Under the pieces are notes generated by a model. The model saw only the letters and a program-made list of their open reading frames with translations, made no database searches and was not told the DNA's origin. Positions 34,100 through 42,357 of a stretch of DNA of 64,000 nt are shown here, piece by piece. This DNA comes from JBFWIW01 sp050253535 (GTDB taxonomy: Bacteria; Bacillota; Clostridia; Oscillospirales; Oscillospiraceae). Each line of letters begins with the position of its first letter. Position 1 is the stretch's first letter. Location of the stretch: the NCBI GenBank assembly GCA_050253535.1, contig JBFWIW010000006.1, positions 1 through 64,000 on the forward strand. Reading direction: 5' to 3'. The position numbers were made by a program, and so were the translations under genes.

Positions 34100-35071
34100 T
34101 TAAAAAGTTATAGTAATCGTCGTCCCGACGCCTAATTCACTTTTGAGTTTTATCATCGCGCTATGGAACGCAGCTCCGTGCTTGACTATGGAAAGGCCTA
34201 GGCCCGTACCGCCTATCTCCTTTGAATGACTCTTGTCCACGCGGTAAAACCGCTCGAAGACTCTGTCCTGATGAGCTGTCGGTATACCAATACCCGTGTC
34301 GGCTACGGAGAGGACTGCATGTCCGTTCTCTCCGGTAACTGAGACCGTGACGCTTCCGCTCTCCCGGTTGTATTTAATTGCGTTATCGCAGAGATTAAAC
34401 ACCATCTCGTCCAAAACCTGGGAGACGCCGGTTATCTCCGCGTGGCTGCCGACTACAACCATTGAAATGTGCTTCTTGGCAGCGGCATCGCGCAGTCTTT
34501 CCATGACTTTAATAGAAAGGGCATAGAGATCAACCGGCTCGCGAGCCATAACCACCGAGTCCTCGTCAAGCTGAGAAAGCTTAATGATGTCGCCGACGAG
34601 GGTAATGAGGCGCTGGGCCTCGTCATAGATGTTTCCTGCAAAATGTGGAATATCCTCAGGCTTTACAAAACCGCTTTTTATTATCTCTGCCGTACCGGAA
34701 ATGGACGTAAGCGGCGTTTTAAGCTCATGTGAAACGTTCGCCGTAAACTCGCGGCGCAAATTCTCGCCCTCCTCCTTTTCAATGACCCGATTATGTTCAA
34801 GGAGTTTTTCTACGAAAGGCGCAAAATCTTCCCCGAGATCTGCGTTTTCTGGGTGCTCGGGGTCGAGGCTGTTTATAGACTTTGATATTCCATTTGCAAG
34901 TTTTTTTGAAAATATGTATGCAAGGAAAGCCGAAAACGCAACCGAAAGTCCGCCGGCGAGTAAAACACTATGTACGGTTACCTCATCGAATATCAACAGG
35001 CAAAGCAAGACGCAGATCGAAACACCGGCTGCGGCGGCACTGAAAGCGGTTCTGAAAATCTTTCTTTCCAT
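34100..35071 (-). CDS. Sensor histidine kinase, PhoR-like
   Basis: A 323-residue membrane kinase. Two transmembrane segments lie near residues 8-50 with only a short loop between, so there is no large external sensor domain. The dimerisation/phosphoacceptor helix has FTANVSHELKTPLTSISG (His about 118); the ATPase domain has NLCDNAIKYN (N box), DTGIGIP (G1) and GGTGLGLSIVKHG (G2). The ATG at 35071 overlaps the regulator stop. The adjacent Na/Pi cotransporter suggests it answers to phosphate, by inference. Confidence 0.9.
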   Translation of the reverse strand: MERKIFRTAFSAAAAGVSICVLLCLLIFDEVTVHSVLLAGGLSVAFSAFLAYIFSKKLANGISKSINSLDPEHPENADLGEDFAPFVEKLLEHNRVIEKEEGENLRREFTANVSHELKTPLTSISGTAEIIKSGFVKPEDIPHFAGNIYDEAQRLITLVGDIIKLSQLDEDSVVMAREPVDLYALSIKVMERLRDAAAKKHISMVVVGSHAEITGVSQVLDEMVFNLCDNAIKYNRESGSVTVSVTGENGHAVLSVADTGIGIPTAHQDRVFERFYRVDKSHSKEIGGTGLGLSIVKHGAAFHSAMIKLKSELGVGTTITITF

Positions 35072-35745
35072 CACTCCGCTCCGATCTTGTAACCAATGCC
35101 ACGCACTGTCTCTATACAAGCTCCGCCTGGACCGAGTTTTTGGCGGAGATTTTTTATGTGCACGTCCACCGTACGGCTCTCACCGTCAAAATCATATCGC
35201 CATACACGGTTTAAAAGCTGCGCACGGGTGAATACGGTGTCACGATTTTCGAGAAACAGGCACAAAAGCTCGAACTCCTTAAGCGTGAGGACAACGGTTT
35301 CGCCGCCGGCCTTTACGATGTGCTTCGAGGGGCAGACGATTATATCCCCCACCGTATACGTCTTCTCCTCTTCCTTGTCATCCTCCGTACGGCGGAGCAG
35401 AGCTCTTATACGGGAAAGGAGTTCCATCATTCCGAAAGGCTTTGGAACATAGTCGTCCGCGCCCGTATCGAGCCCCCTGACCTTGTCGAATTCCGTTCCC
35501 TTCGCCGTAAGCATAATGACCGGTATTTTCCGCGTTACCGCCGACTTTCTGAGGCGGCGCAATATCTCAAGCCCGTCCTCCTCCGGCAGCATTATATCGA
35601 GCATGATGAGCGAGGGAATGCACCGGTCAAGGGCCCTCCAGAAGAGGGACGGGCGCTCAAATCCCTCGGCCTCCATTCCCTGGCTGTTCAGTGTATATGT
35701 TACAAATTCACGTATACTGTTATCGTCCTCGACCATATAGATCAT
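35071..35745 (-). CDS. Response regulator, OmpR/PhoB type
   Basis: A 224-residue regulator with a receiver domain (acidic pocket in MVEDDNS, phosphoacceptor Asp in LIMLDIMLPEEDG near 49, Lys in MLTAKG near 101) and a C-terminal winged-helix domain (RTVDVHIKNLRQKLG, then TVRGIGYKI). It is translationally coupled to the kinase. GAGG lies 7 bases before the ATG. It is the likely binder of the TTTACA repeats at 33991-34081. Confidence 0.93.
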   Translation of the reverse strand: MIYMVEDDNSIREFVTYTLNSQGMEAEGFERPSLFWRALDRCIPSLIMLDIMLPEEDGLEILRRLRKSAVTRKIPVIMLTAKGTEFDKVRGLDTGADDYVPKPFGMMELLSRIRALLRRTEDDKEEEKTYTVGDIIVCPSKHIVKAGGETVVLTLKEFELLCLFLENRDTVFTRAQLLNRVWRYDFDGESRTVDVHIKNLRQKLGPGGACIETVRGIGYKIGAE

Positions 35746-35754
35746 GACGCCACC

Positions 35755-36414
35755 TCAAATAAGCTGCTGTTCGTTTATGATTAGCCGGAACTGCAGCCCA
35801 AGCTTTTCGGCCGCCTTTCGGCACAATATCATACGGTTTAGAAATATTTCAAAATAGTCCATAACGGAGCCGAATTTTGTATCTACCGTCAGCTTGAGCT
35901 TTATTATCGTGTGCTCTTCGTTTATCTTGAGTACGGATTTCTTAACCGAATAGTTCACCCTGTCGTGGATGTCGAAGTTTGATACGTCGGTGTTGCGCAC
36001 ACGGCTGCGGCGCACATCGGATTTATCAGCCAGAATGAGCGCCGCAGAGACGGCGTTAACCGGAACACCGGTGCCCTCGTCATGATTACCTATGGCGGTT
36101 GCGATTGTGGCTATTTCGCTTGCGTCGACTCCCAGATTGTCGAGTATTCGGAAGGCCATTACCGCCCCGCTCTGGGAGTGGTCAATTCTATTCACAAGGT
36201 TCCCAATATCGTGCAGATAACCCGCTATGCACGCTATTTCCACCTCCCGTTCGGGATAGCCGAGCGTCTCAAGGATATATTTTGCCGTTTCGGCCGTCTT
36301 CGTCACATGTGCAAAACTGTGCTCCGTGAAACCGAGCGCTATGAGAGACTCGTCGGCACATCTTATATATGTGTTTATCGCGTCATTGTTTCTTACATCT
36401 TCGTATGTCAGCAT
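35755..36414 (-). CDS. HD-domain metal-dependent phosphohydrolase
   Basis: A 219-residue protein with the HD-domain ligands HSFAHVTKTAETAKYI (first His, about 34), GYLHDIGNLVNRIDHSQ (His-Asp, about 68) and IGNHDEG (about 109). The C-terminal about 80 residues show no domain I recognise. HD proteins hydrolyse nucleotides or signalling molecules; the substrate cannot be told. GGAAAGGA precedes the ATG. Only 9 bp separate it from the regulator gene, so it heads the HD-regulator-kinase operon. Confidence 0.82.
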   Translation of the reverse strand: MLTYEDVRNNDAINTYIRCADESLIALGFTEHSFAHVTKTAETAKYILETLGYPEREVEIACIAGYLHDIGNLVNRIDHSQSGAVMAFRILDNLGVDASEIATIATAIGNHDEGTGVPVNAVSAALILADKSDVRRSRVRNTDVSNFDIHDRVNYSVKKSVLKINEEHTIIKLKLTVDTKFGSVMDYFEIFLNRMILCRKAAEKLGLQFRLIINEQQLI

Positions 36415-36513
36415 CGTTTGTCCTTTCCGCCCGTATGCAAAGCAGAACTTTTAAGATACGCTTCCAATTTTCATTTTACCCAATCGTACAAATTAAGTCA
36501 ATGGAAACGACAA

Positions 36514-36557
36514 AAAGAACCCCCTGCAAAGGGCAAGCCCTTTGCAGGGGGTTCTTT
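36514..36557. terminator. Long perfect terminator after the GGDEF gene
   Basis: Twenty-base perfect arms (36514-36533 and 36538-36557) with a CAAG loop and A/T runs on each side. It lies 5 bp past the stop of the minus-strand GGDEF gene. Confidence 0.88.
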
Positions 36558-36561
36558 AATC

Positions 36562-37608
36562 TTATCTCTGGGATCGCCGGTCGTTCTCTACAGAGCTATA
36601 ATACTCTCTTTTATTTCGGTACATTTCGCGGTCTGCTATTGAGATATGTTCCTTTATATTTATGGTGTCACTCATCCAGCTGCTGCCGATCGCAACATTG
36701 CACCGGGCGCTCTCTTCAAACACTTTCCGCACGAGGTTCACCCGCAAAGCGAACAAATCGTTCGATATACCACTCTCCAGTACCACAAACTCGTCTCCTC
36801 CTACGCGGTAAACGCGGCTTCCGGGACAGTTTCTGACCAGCATTTCCGCGCATTCGCGCAGAAGTTCATCTCCAGCCTCGTGCGCATAAATATCGTTTAC
36901 TTTCTTTAATCCGTTAACGTCGATATATATAACGCCGGCGGAACGGTCGCGCAACTTTGATAAATATCTGACATCCTCATAGAATTTTGTCCTATTATGG
37001 CAACCTGTAAGCACATCGACATAACTGAGTTCGGCAAGTTTTTTTCGCTTTTTCTCTCTTTCTACGCTTATACTCATAAACCTAATCAGACTGCTTAGAA
37101 ACCGGAACGCCTCCCCTTGCGGAAGACGCGGATTGTAATATAGAATGCATGCACAAAGCTCCTCTTTGACCCTCACCGGCGCAAGAACTGCGCTCTTTAC
37201 ACCTTTTCCGCATAAAGTTTCAAATAGTTTGGGACACTCTTCGCTGATATCCATCACACTTTCTATGGCTGCAAGGCCCTCTTTTGCAAGTCTCGTTACC
37301 AGAGGACCCATAATATCGTCGTTTATAGCGTTTAGACCGCCTTCCCCGATCTCCACTCCCGGCGCAGACCAATTACCACCGAGGTAAAAAGAACCGTCTT
37401 CCATAAAGAAAAACGTACCCCTGTCTGCCCGCAAAAAACCGCAGGATATCCCGAGCACCTGTTCCAACACGGAAGACAGTTCATCCGCACCGTACATCAG
37501 CCCGAAGCATTTGTTAAGTTCTCTTTCATACATGAGTTCCAAAAACAGCTTGTTTTTTTGCTCTTCGGCGCTCAGATGGCTCACCCTGTCGACGACGTCG
37601 CTTTCCAA
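36562..37608 (-). CDS. GAF-like plus GGDEF diguanylate cyclase
   Basis: A 348-residue cytoplasmic protein. Residues about 30-180 form a GAF-like sensory domain (GADELSSVLEQVLGI; SAVLAPVRVKEELCACILYY), and residues about 190-340 a GGDEF domain with the intact active site RVGGDEFVVLE near 272 and DVLTGCHNRTKFYED near 200. The RxxD inhibitory site expected just before GGDEF is not present (GSRVYRV instead), so product feedback may be absent. The start is TTG at 37608 after AGGTGGGGGTGAGGGA. It is monocistronic with its own terminator. Confidence 0.85.
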   Translation of the reverse strand: MESDVVDRVSHLSAEEQKNKLFLELMYERELNKCFGLMYGADELSSVLEQVLGISCGFLRADRGTFFFMEDGSFYLGGNWSAPGVEIGEGGLNAINDDIMGPLVTRLAKEGLAAIESVMDISEECPKLFETLCGKGVKSAVLAPVRVKEELCACILYYNPRLPQGEAFRFLSSLIRFMSISVEREKKRKKLAELSYVDVLTGCHNRTKFYEDVRYLSKLRDRSAGVIYIDVNGLKKVNDIYAHEAGDELLRECAEMLVRNCPGSRVYRVGGDEFVVLESGISNDLFALRVNLVRKVFEESARCNVAIGSSWMSDTINIKEHISIADREMYRNKREYYSSVENDRRSQR

Positions 37609-37834
37609 TCCCTCACCCCCACCTCAAAACAGGGATATTTTATCTCATCCCAATGGAAAGCAATGTGGTTTTTTGTCGAAAAAAATTTTTTAGTTGAATA
37701 TAAATTATTTTCAATTAACATTCTATTTACAGCAATTGTTTATTAAGTATAACTTTTACATGTTTAATAATCAACACTTTTTGAACATATAATAATATTT
37801 ATTTTATGTTTAATATGTAATTGAGGTTTATATT

Positions 37835-38017
37835 ATGGATGAACTAAGAATAACCAAAAAGACCGAACCTGTTTCATTTACCATCCGTATTGACAGGACT
37901 ATAGCGGATTTCTATGACGATATGGCCAACAGAACAAACCGCAGCAGAAACGAAATCATTTCTATTGCACTTGAATATGCCAAGGAAAGAATCAGTGTCG
38001 ATGAAGTAAAAAAATAA
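37835..38017 (+). CDS. Ribbon-helix-helix (CopG-like) protein
   Basis: Sixty residues: a short tail, the strand PVSFTIRIDRTIADFYDDM and the helix pair RTNRSRNEIISIALEYAKERI, the CopG/Arc-type fold. It is a single gene with an AT-rich upstream region and its own terminator at 38017. No toxin is adjacent. It resembles the protein at 23426 in fold only. It is possibly an autoregulated small DNA-binding protein. Confidence 0.7.
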   Translation: MDELRITKKTEPVSFTIRIDRTIADFYDDMANRTNRSRNEIISIALEYAKERISVDEVKK

Positions 38018-38048
38018 AAAAAGAACAGCCTTCGGGCTGTCCTTTTTT
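38017..38048 (+). terminator. Terminator after the RHH gene
   Basis: ACAGCC / GGCTGT stem with a TTCG loop (38025-38040), preceded by an A run and followed by T6. Confidence 0.88.
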
Positions 38049-38070
38049 CATTTTCTATTGGTAATATTTT

Positions 38071-38523
38071 TTATTTCTCCGATTTTTTCTTAAAGTTGTT
38101 CAGGGCTGCATTGAGTCTGACTGTTTCCGCGTCCTGTTCCAGCTTGAGCCCGGCCAGCATGGCAGAAAATCCAAACACCATGAACGCGCCTAGCACAAAC
38201 GGACACCACGCAGCAAGACCGGCGAACCATTCGAACATTAAGGCACAAATAACTGTAAGCGCCACAGATATTGAGAGCCACAAAACGGAACGTCCAAAAA
38301 ATATTCCGCCGCTGTAATCCGCCCTTTCGTCTAAAATAACAACCTGCAGAAGGGCAATTACCATTGAAAGTATCAACATTTCCAAAAGTACGAGGAACTG
38401 AATCGAGTCGCCGCCGAATATCACCTTGACAATGCCGGTCAGAAACACGATGGCAACAAAATAGATCCCCATGTATAGTTTTGCGTTCAGCGTCCAAACA
38501 TAAAGTTTTTTGAATTTTTCCAT
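38071..38523 (-). CDS. Four-helix membrane protein of a LytTR operon (DUF3021-like by context)
   Basis: A 150-residue protein with four transmembrane helices arranged as two pairs and a charged C-terminal helix. It follows a LytTR regulator; small four-helix proteins (DUF3021 and relatives) are commonly encoded just after LytTR genes and may control them. Sequence alone does not prove the family. I chose the ATG at 38523; an ATG at 38535 directly abuts AAAGGA and is too close. The 156-bp gap to the LytTR gene is filled by the S repeat element. Confidence 0.6.
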   Translation of the reverse strand: MEKFKKLYVWTLNAKLYMGIYFVAIVFLTGIVKVIFGGDSIQFLVLLEMLILSMVIALLQVVILDERADYSGGIFFGRSVLWLSISVALTVICALMFEWFAGLAAWCPFVLGAFMVFGFSAMLAGLKLEQDAETVRLNAALNNFKKKSEK

Positions 38524-38673
38524 ATTAATGATCATTCCTTTCGCTGCGCCGAGTGCACAAAATGACCACGAAAAGGAATGGTCATAATTGTGCAGGTGTT
38601 GCGGTTACCCGCTCACGGGCGGGCAAGACATACATTAAATCCATAAAGTCTGATACTTGTTTCAAACTTTACC
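38524..38673 (-). repeat. Interspersed element S, long copy
   Basis: This shares its two ends with 12939-13005 (CATTCCTTTCGCTG and CATTAAATCC...TTTCAAACTTTACC on the plus strand) but carries about 90 extra bases between them. The insert includes an inverted repeat TGCACAAAATGACCA / TGGTCATAATTGTGCA (about 38553-38594), which has one unpaired step. Both copies sit between two same-strand genes and provide the ribosome site of the second. Confidence 0.55.
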
Positions 38674-38679
38674 ACCCCT

Positions 38680-39114
38680 TCAGCTATTAAGTCTCCATCT
38701 GAGGAGCTTTGAGTAATGGCGCGAGATAATTATTCTCTCCCCATTTTTGACAGTAGCGATTATCCGGCCATTCATTTCGCTTTTAAGCGACACAATCTTT
38801 CTAAGGTTCACAACCATGCTCTTTGAACACCGGAAGAAGCCGAACGGTGAATATGTCTCCTCCGTCTCCGCGAGCGTACAGCCGGCAGGATATACGGTTT
38901 TTTCCGTATAGAAAAATACCCTGTCGTTCACATACTCACAATAGAGCACCTCCGATGGCTCGAGAAAGAGAAGACTCTCTCCGTCCTCGACGGCAAGTCT
39001 TTTGTCCTTAATCCCTATTAGCCGGATGAGTTCGCGCACTTCGTCGTCCACTTTATTGCAGCGGATCACTACCTCTTTCTGGGCCCCCGGTTCTTCGACG
39101 ACGGAAATCTTCAT
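38680..39114 (-). CDS. LytTR family DNA-binding regulator
   Basis: A 144-residue protein with a C-terminal LytTR domain: LEPSEVLYCEYVNDRVFFYTE, then the recognition-strand region FGFFRCSKSMVVNLRKIVSL and a conserved C-terminal ISRHYSKLLRWRL. There is no receiver domain, only a short N-terminal strand-rich extension. AGAGGAG precedes the ATG at 39114. It is divergent from an ABC exporter whose expression it may control, a common arrangement for LytTR plus small membrane protein pairs. The 358-bp gap to 39473 has no supported gene. Confidence 0.88.
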   Translation of the reverse strand: MKISVVEEPGAQKEVVIRCNKVDDEVRELIRLIGIKDKRLAVEDGESLLFLEPSEVLYCEYVNDRVFFYTEKTVYPAGCTLAETEETYSPFGFFRCSKSMVVNLRKIVSLKSEMNGRIIATVKNGERIIISRHYSKLLRWRLNS

Positions 39115-39376
39115 GGCTTCTCCTCTGCTTTCAAAATAGCGTACGGTCACAAACTTTGCAAGGGGTTGACCCCCAGGCGGTATTTTTATGGCGCCAAGAT
39201 GCAAAAGGCGGAGCTTCCAGCTTCTTAATTATACCGCCGCAGCCTGCCGCTTGTAAAGAAATCCCGGATTTGAAACCGATAACGTAGGTTTTTTCTTTTC
39301 CAAAGAGAAATTCTTGCATTACCGGCACCGCTTTTGTATCTTATACCCGAATAACTACCACTTGACGTCTGCACGC

Positions 39377-39405
39377 TTGAAAACGACAGGCAAATAGTTT
39401 ACGAT
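39377..39405 (+). promoter_or_regulatory. Possible promoter of the ABC exporter operon
   Basis: TTGAAA (39377-39382), a 17-base spacer and TACGAT (39400-39405), about 68 bases before the first gene. Weak match; other AT-rich hexamers nearby are equally possible. Confidence 0.3.
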
Positions 39406-39472
39406 AAAAATATTAGTATAGATATTTTAGGCTCATTGATGAGCGATTCCCGTCTGTTAAGGAGGAACAAAA

Positions 39473-40366
39473 ATGAGCGTGGTCATTGAAACACAAAAAC
39501 TCACAAAATATTACGGCAAATCACGCGGCATCATCGACGTGGATATGACGGTGGAAGAGGGCGAAATCTTCGGCTTTATCGGCCCCAACGGCGCGGGCAA
39601 GTCGACGACAATCCGTACCCTGCTCTCCCTCATTCGAAAAACCAGGGGGCAAGCCAGTATTTTCGGGCTGGACTGTGAAAAGGACAGCAAAGAAATACTG
39701 GAGCAGGTGGGGTACCTGCCCAGCGAGGTTTTTTACTACGAGAACATGCGCGCGATAGATCTTCTCAGGTATTCGGCCAGTTTTTACAAAAAAGACTGCA
39801 GCGAAAGAATAAGAACTCTCGCCGAGGCTCTGGAACTCGACCTGAGCCGTAAGATAGAGGATATGAGCCTCGGCAACAAAAAGAAGGTAGGCATAGTCCA
39901 GGGACTACTCCACAGCCCGAGACTCATAATTCTGGATGAGCCTACAAGCGGCCTGGACCCCCTTATGCAGAGAAAGTTTTTCGACCTTATTAAAGATGAA
40001 AACAAAAACGGTGCAACGATTCTGTTCTCTTCGCATATCCTGAGCGAGGTACAGCGTATCTGTGACCGCGTTGCGATAATAAAGGAGGGCCGCTTGATCC
40101 AGACCAGCAGAATCAGCGACCTGCAGAAAGATGCCTATAAAAAGGTATCCTTTATCCTCCGTGACGGCGATGCCGCAAATAAAATGTCTTTGGATGGAAT
40201 GGTCAATATGGACATTCACGGAAAAACGGTCAGCTTTCTTTACAGGGGTGACTGCCAGATACTGCTTGAAACGATCGTCAGGCAGGGGATCACGGACATA
40301 GACATCTCGGACCCGCCCCTGGAGGAAGTTTTTTTGCATTACTATACAGACGATAAGGAAAAGTGA
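39473..40366 (+). CDS. ABC transporter ATP-binding protein
   Basis: A 297-residue ATPase with Walker A GPNGAGKSTT near residue 38, the signature MSLGNKKKVGI near 135, Walker B LIILDEPTSGLDP near 156 and the switch His in FSSHILSE near 190. The C-terminal about 80 residues form the extra domain of the CcmA/bacitracin-type exporters. AAGGAGG precedes the ATG. It forms one operon with the two permeases that follow. Confidence 0.92.
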   Translation: MSVVIETQKLTKYYGKSRGIIDVDMTVEEGEIFGFIGPNGAGKSTTIRTLLSLIRKTRGQASIFGLDCEKDSKEILEQVGYLPSEVFYYENMRAIDLLRYSASFYKKDCSERIRTLAEALELDLSRKIEDMSLGNKKKVGIVQGLLHSPRLIILDEPTSGLDPLMQRKFFDLIKDENKNGATILFSSHILSEVQRICDRVAIIKEGRLIQTSRISDLQKDAYKKVSFILRDGDAANKMSLDGMVNMDIHGKTVSFLYRGDCQILLETIVRQGITDIDISDPPLEEVFLHYYTDDKEK

Positions 40367-40379
40367 GGGAGGTGTCAGC

Positions 40380-41180
40380 TTGAATATCTATTTGTTTGAA
40401 CTGAAACGCCTGTCCAAATCTCTCGTAGTCTGGGCTGTCTGTATTGCGGGCATTCTTATTCTTTTAATGAAAGGTTTTTATCCCGCAATGATGGAGAGCA
40501 AGGCGGAGGTAGCGGCTTTATTTGCGAATTTTCCTCCTGAATTCATGGCAGTGCTTGGATTAGATATCGACAAAATGTTCAGCTATGAGGGCTTTTATCT
40601 CTTTTCATTTACCTACGTCGGGCTGGCATCGGCAATCATGGCTGTTTCTTTAGCTTTGCAGTGCTTTGCACGTGAAAAACGCGGTAAGTGTACCGATTTT
40701 ATCCTGACAAAACCCGTTAATCGCCGGGGGGTATACGGCGCAAAATATCTTGCGTGCATTACCGTTCTCTTATTATTTAATCTCTTTTATGTGGCCATAA
40801 TTGCACCCGATTACATCAGTAAAACAGTAAATTTTCAACTAAACGGCAGTTTCGTGCTTTTTATGCTGTCACCCTTATTGACACAGCTTATTTTTCTTTC
40901 TCTCGGGATAATCTACGCGATTTTTTCCAAAAGAGTTCGCTCCATATCCGGTACGGCCACAGCATTCGGTTTTGCGGCATTTCTTCTGTCTGGAGTGGCT
41001 GAGATACTTGAAAAGGAAACGCTTAATCTTATCGCACCTTTAAAATATTTTGACCCTAAGTTCGTCGCCGACACAGGAACCTTTGATCCAAAGCTGCTCG
41101 CAGCAGCGGTCATCGTCTTCGCGGGATGCACAGCGGCGGCCTTTATCAGATACTGCCGTCAGGACATCGCCGCAGTTTAA
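40380..41180 (+). CDS. ABC transporter permease (ABC-2 type)
   Basis: A 266-residue permease with six transmembrane helices and a large loop after the first (residues about 35-75). The segment REKRGKCTDFILTKPVNRRGVYGAK resembles the coupling region seen in ABC-2 exporter permeases. It starts with TTG at 40380 after GGGAGGTG. It is likely one half of a heterodimeric exporter with the following permease. Confidence 0.82.
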   Translation: MNIYLFELKRLSKSLVVWAVCIAGILILLMKGFYPAMMESKAEVAALFANFPPEFMAVLGLDIDKMFSYEGFYLFSFTYVGLASAIMAVSLALQCFAREKRGKCTDFILTKPVNRRGVYGAKYLACITVLLLFNLFYVAIIAPDYISKTVNFQLNGSFVLFMLSPLLTQLIFLSLGIIYAIFSKRVRSISGTATAFGFAAFLLSGVAEILEKETLNLIAPLKYFDPKFVADTGTFDPKLLAAAVIVFAGCTAAAFIRYCRQDIAAV

Positions 41181-41198
41181 GGAGAGGAGGCTTAACAT

Positions 41199-42002
41199 AT
41201 GAACAATATCATAAAACACGAACTTAAAACGGGATTTAAGCCGTTTATCTTTTGGGCGCTGGGACTGGCGTTTCTTGTTTTTGCAGGAATTACCAAATTT
41301 TTAGGTTTTGGCGGCCCAAGCGGCGCTGATATCACCGTGCTGCTCGACCAGTTCCCAAAAATCTTTCTTGTTATGTTCGGTATGGCCAATGTGGACATAC
41401 AAACTTTGGGCGGATATTTCTCGGTTCTGCAATTTTATGCACTGGTCTGCGTCTCCATTTACGCAATCCACCTTGGTACAAATGCCGTATCCAGAGAAGC
41501 GGTTGACAAAACATACGAATTTATTTTTACGAAACCGCGCACACGAAGCTATATACTGTCCTGTAAGCTGCTTGCAGGGATTTTGTACTTAATCGCCTTC
41601 TGTGCGCTCAATCTTATATTTTCCTTTCTGGCGCTGCCTATGCTTGGCATAAACAACACCATACAGACGACCATAGTCCTTTATGCTCTGGCGTCGTTTT
41701 TTGAGGGACTTGTGTTTTTTTCTCTTGCCGTAATGCTTTCGACGCTTTTCACTCGGGCGGAGCTCGGCATCAAGATGAGCAATACCATATTTATAATCGC
41801 TTATATCTTATCTATATTATTTGATCTTTCAGAAAACACGGCTGTAATCAAACCTTTTACGCCGCTGAAGTACTATGAAGCCGCAAGCCTTATAGGCGGA
41901 AAATTCGACATACTTTATACCGCAGTCTGCCTTGTTATCAGCGCCGCAGCCCTTTTCTGGGCATTTCATGCTTTTAATAAGAGAGATCTGAACGCAATAT
42001 AG
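41199..42002 (+). CDS. ABC transporter permease (ABC-2 type), second subunit
   Basis: A 267-residue, six-helix permease with the same layout as its neighbour: SREAVDKTYEFIFTKPRTRSYILSCK corresponds to the neighbour's loop, and both end in a short basic-acidic tail (KRDLNAI). This similarity suggests gene duplication. GGAGAGGAGG precedes the ATG. It ends the operon before a terminator at 42034. The substrate is unknown. Confidence 0.82.
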   Translation: MNNIIKHELKTGFKPFIFWALGLAFLVFAGITKFLGFGGPSGADITVLLDQFPKIFLVMFGMANVDIQTLGGYFSVLQFYALVCVSIYAIHLGTNAVSREAVDKTYEFIFTKPRTRSYILSCKLLAGILYLIAFCALNLIFSFLALPMLGINNTIQTTIVLYALASFFEGLVFFSLAVMLSTLFTRAELGIKMSNTIFIIAYILSILFDLSENTAVIKPFTPLKYYEAASLIGGKFDILYTAVCLVISAAALFWAFHAFNKRDLNAI

Positions 42003-42033
42003 GTTAAAACGTCCGGAACTATTAATTATACTC

Positions 42034-42060
42034 AAAAAACCGCTCATTTGAGCGGTTTTT
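42034..42060 (+). terminator. Terminator after the ABC exporter operon
   Basis: AAAAACCGCTCA / TGAGCGGTTTTT perfect stem with a short loop, followed by AATTT. Confidence 0.9.
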
Positions 42061-42066
42061 AATTTA

Positions 42067-42215
42067 TACTACTATTTAATTGAGATGATGAAAATAAAAA
42101 AGAGGATGTTTATGTCGGCAAGGCAGACAGCGGAGGCGGGCTGTCGCCCGCCTGGTAGATACCGCCTCCAGGCGGAAATCAGGCCGCTTTTTATCGTCAG
42201 GTTTATCGGATAGTG
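42067..42215 (+). repeat. Dispersed repeat family R, copy 1
   Basis: About 149 bp starting CTACTATTTAATTGAGATGA and ending in CGTCAGGTTTATCGG. It is clearly related over its whole length to 50381-50517. It holds a GGCGGGC/GCCCGCC stem with loop TGTC and a CCGCCT/AGGCGG stem. It has no open frame. It fills most of the 355-bp gap before the MscS gene; the rest (42216-42357) shows nothing I can name. Confidence 0.6.
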
Positions 42216-42357
42216 GTGTTATATTTTAACCGCTTCAATAACCGTCAAACCTTTTTGCCATACGGGGAAATATATGTTATAATTTTATATGTTTCATTCA
42301 GAATTAATGATATATTATTAAAGCAATGAAAAAATATTGTCTAAGGGGTGACGCTGT

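Noticed and set aside
39131..39328. A 65-codon minus-strand frame upstream of the LytTR gene
   Set aside because: No convincing ribosome site, no family resemblance, low-quality composition. Left as non-coding.
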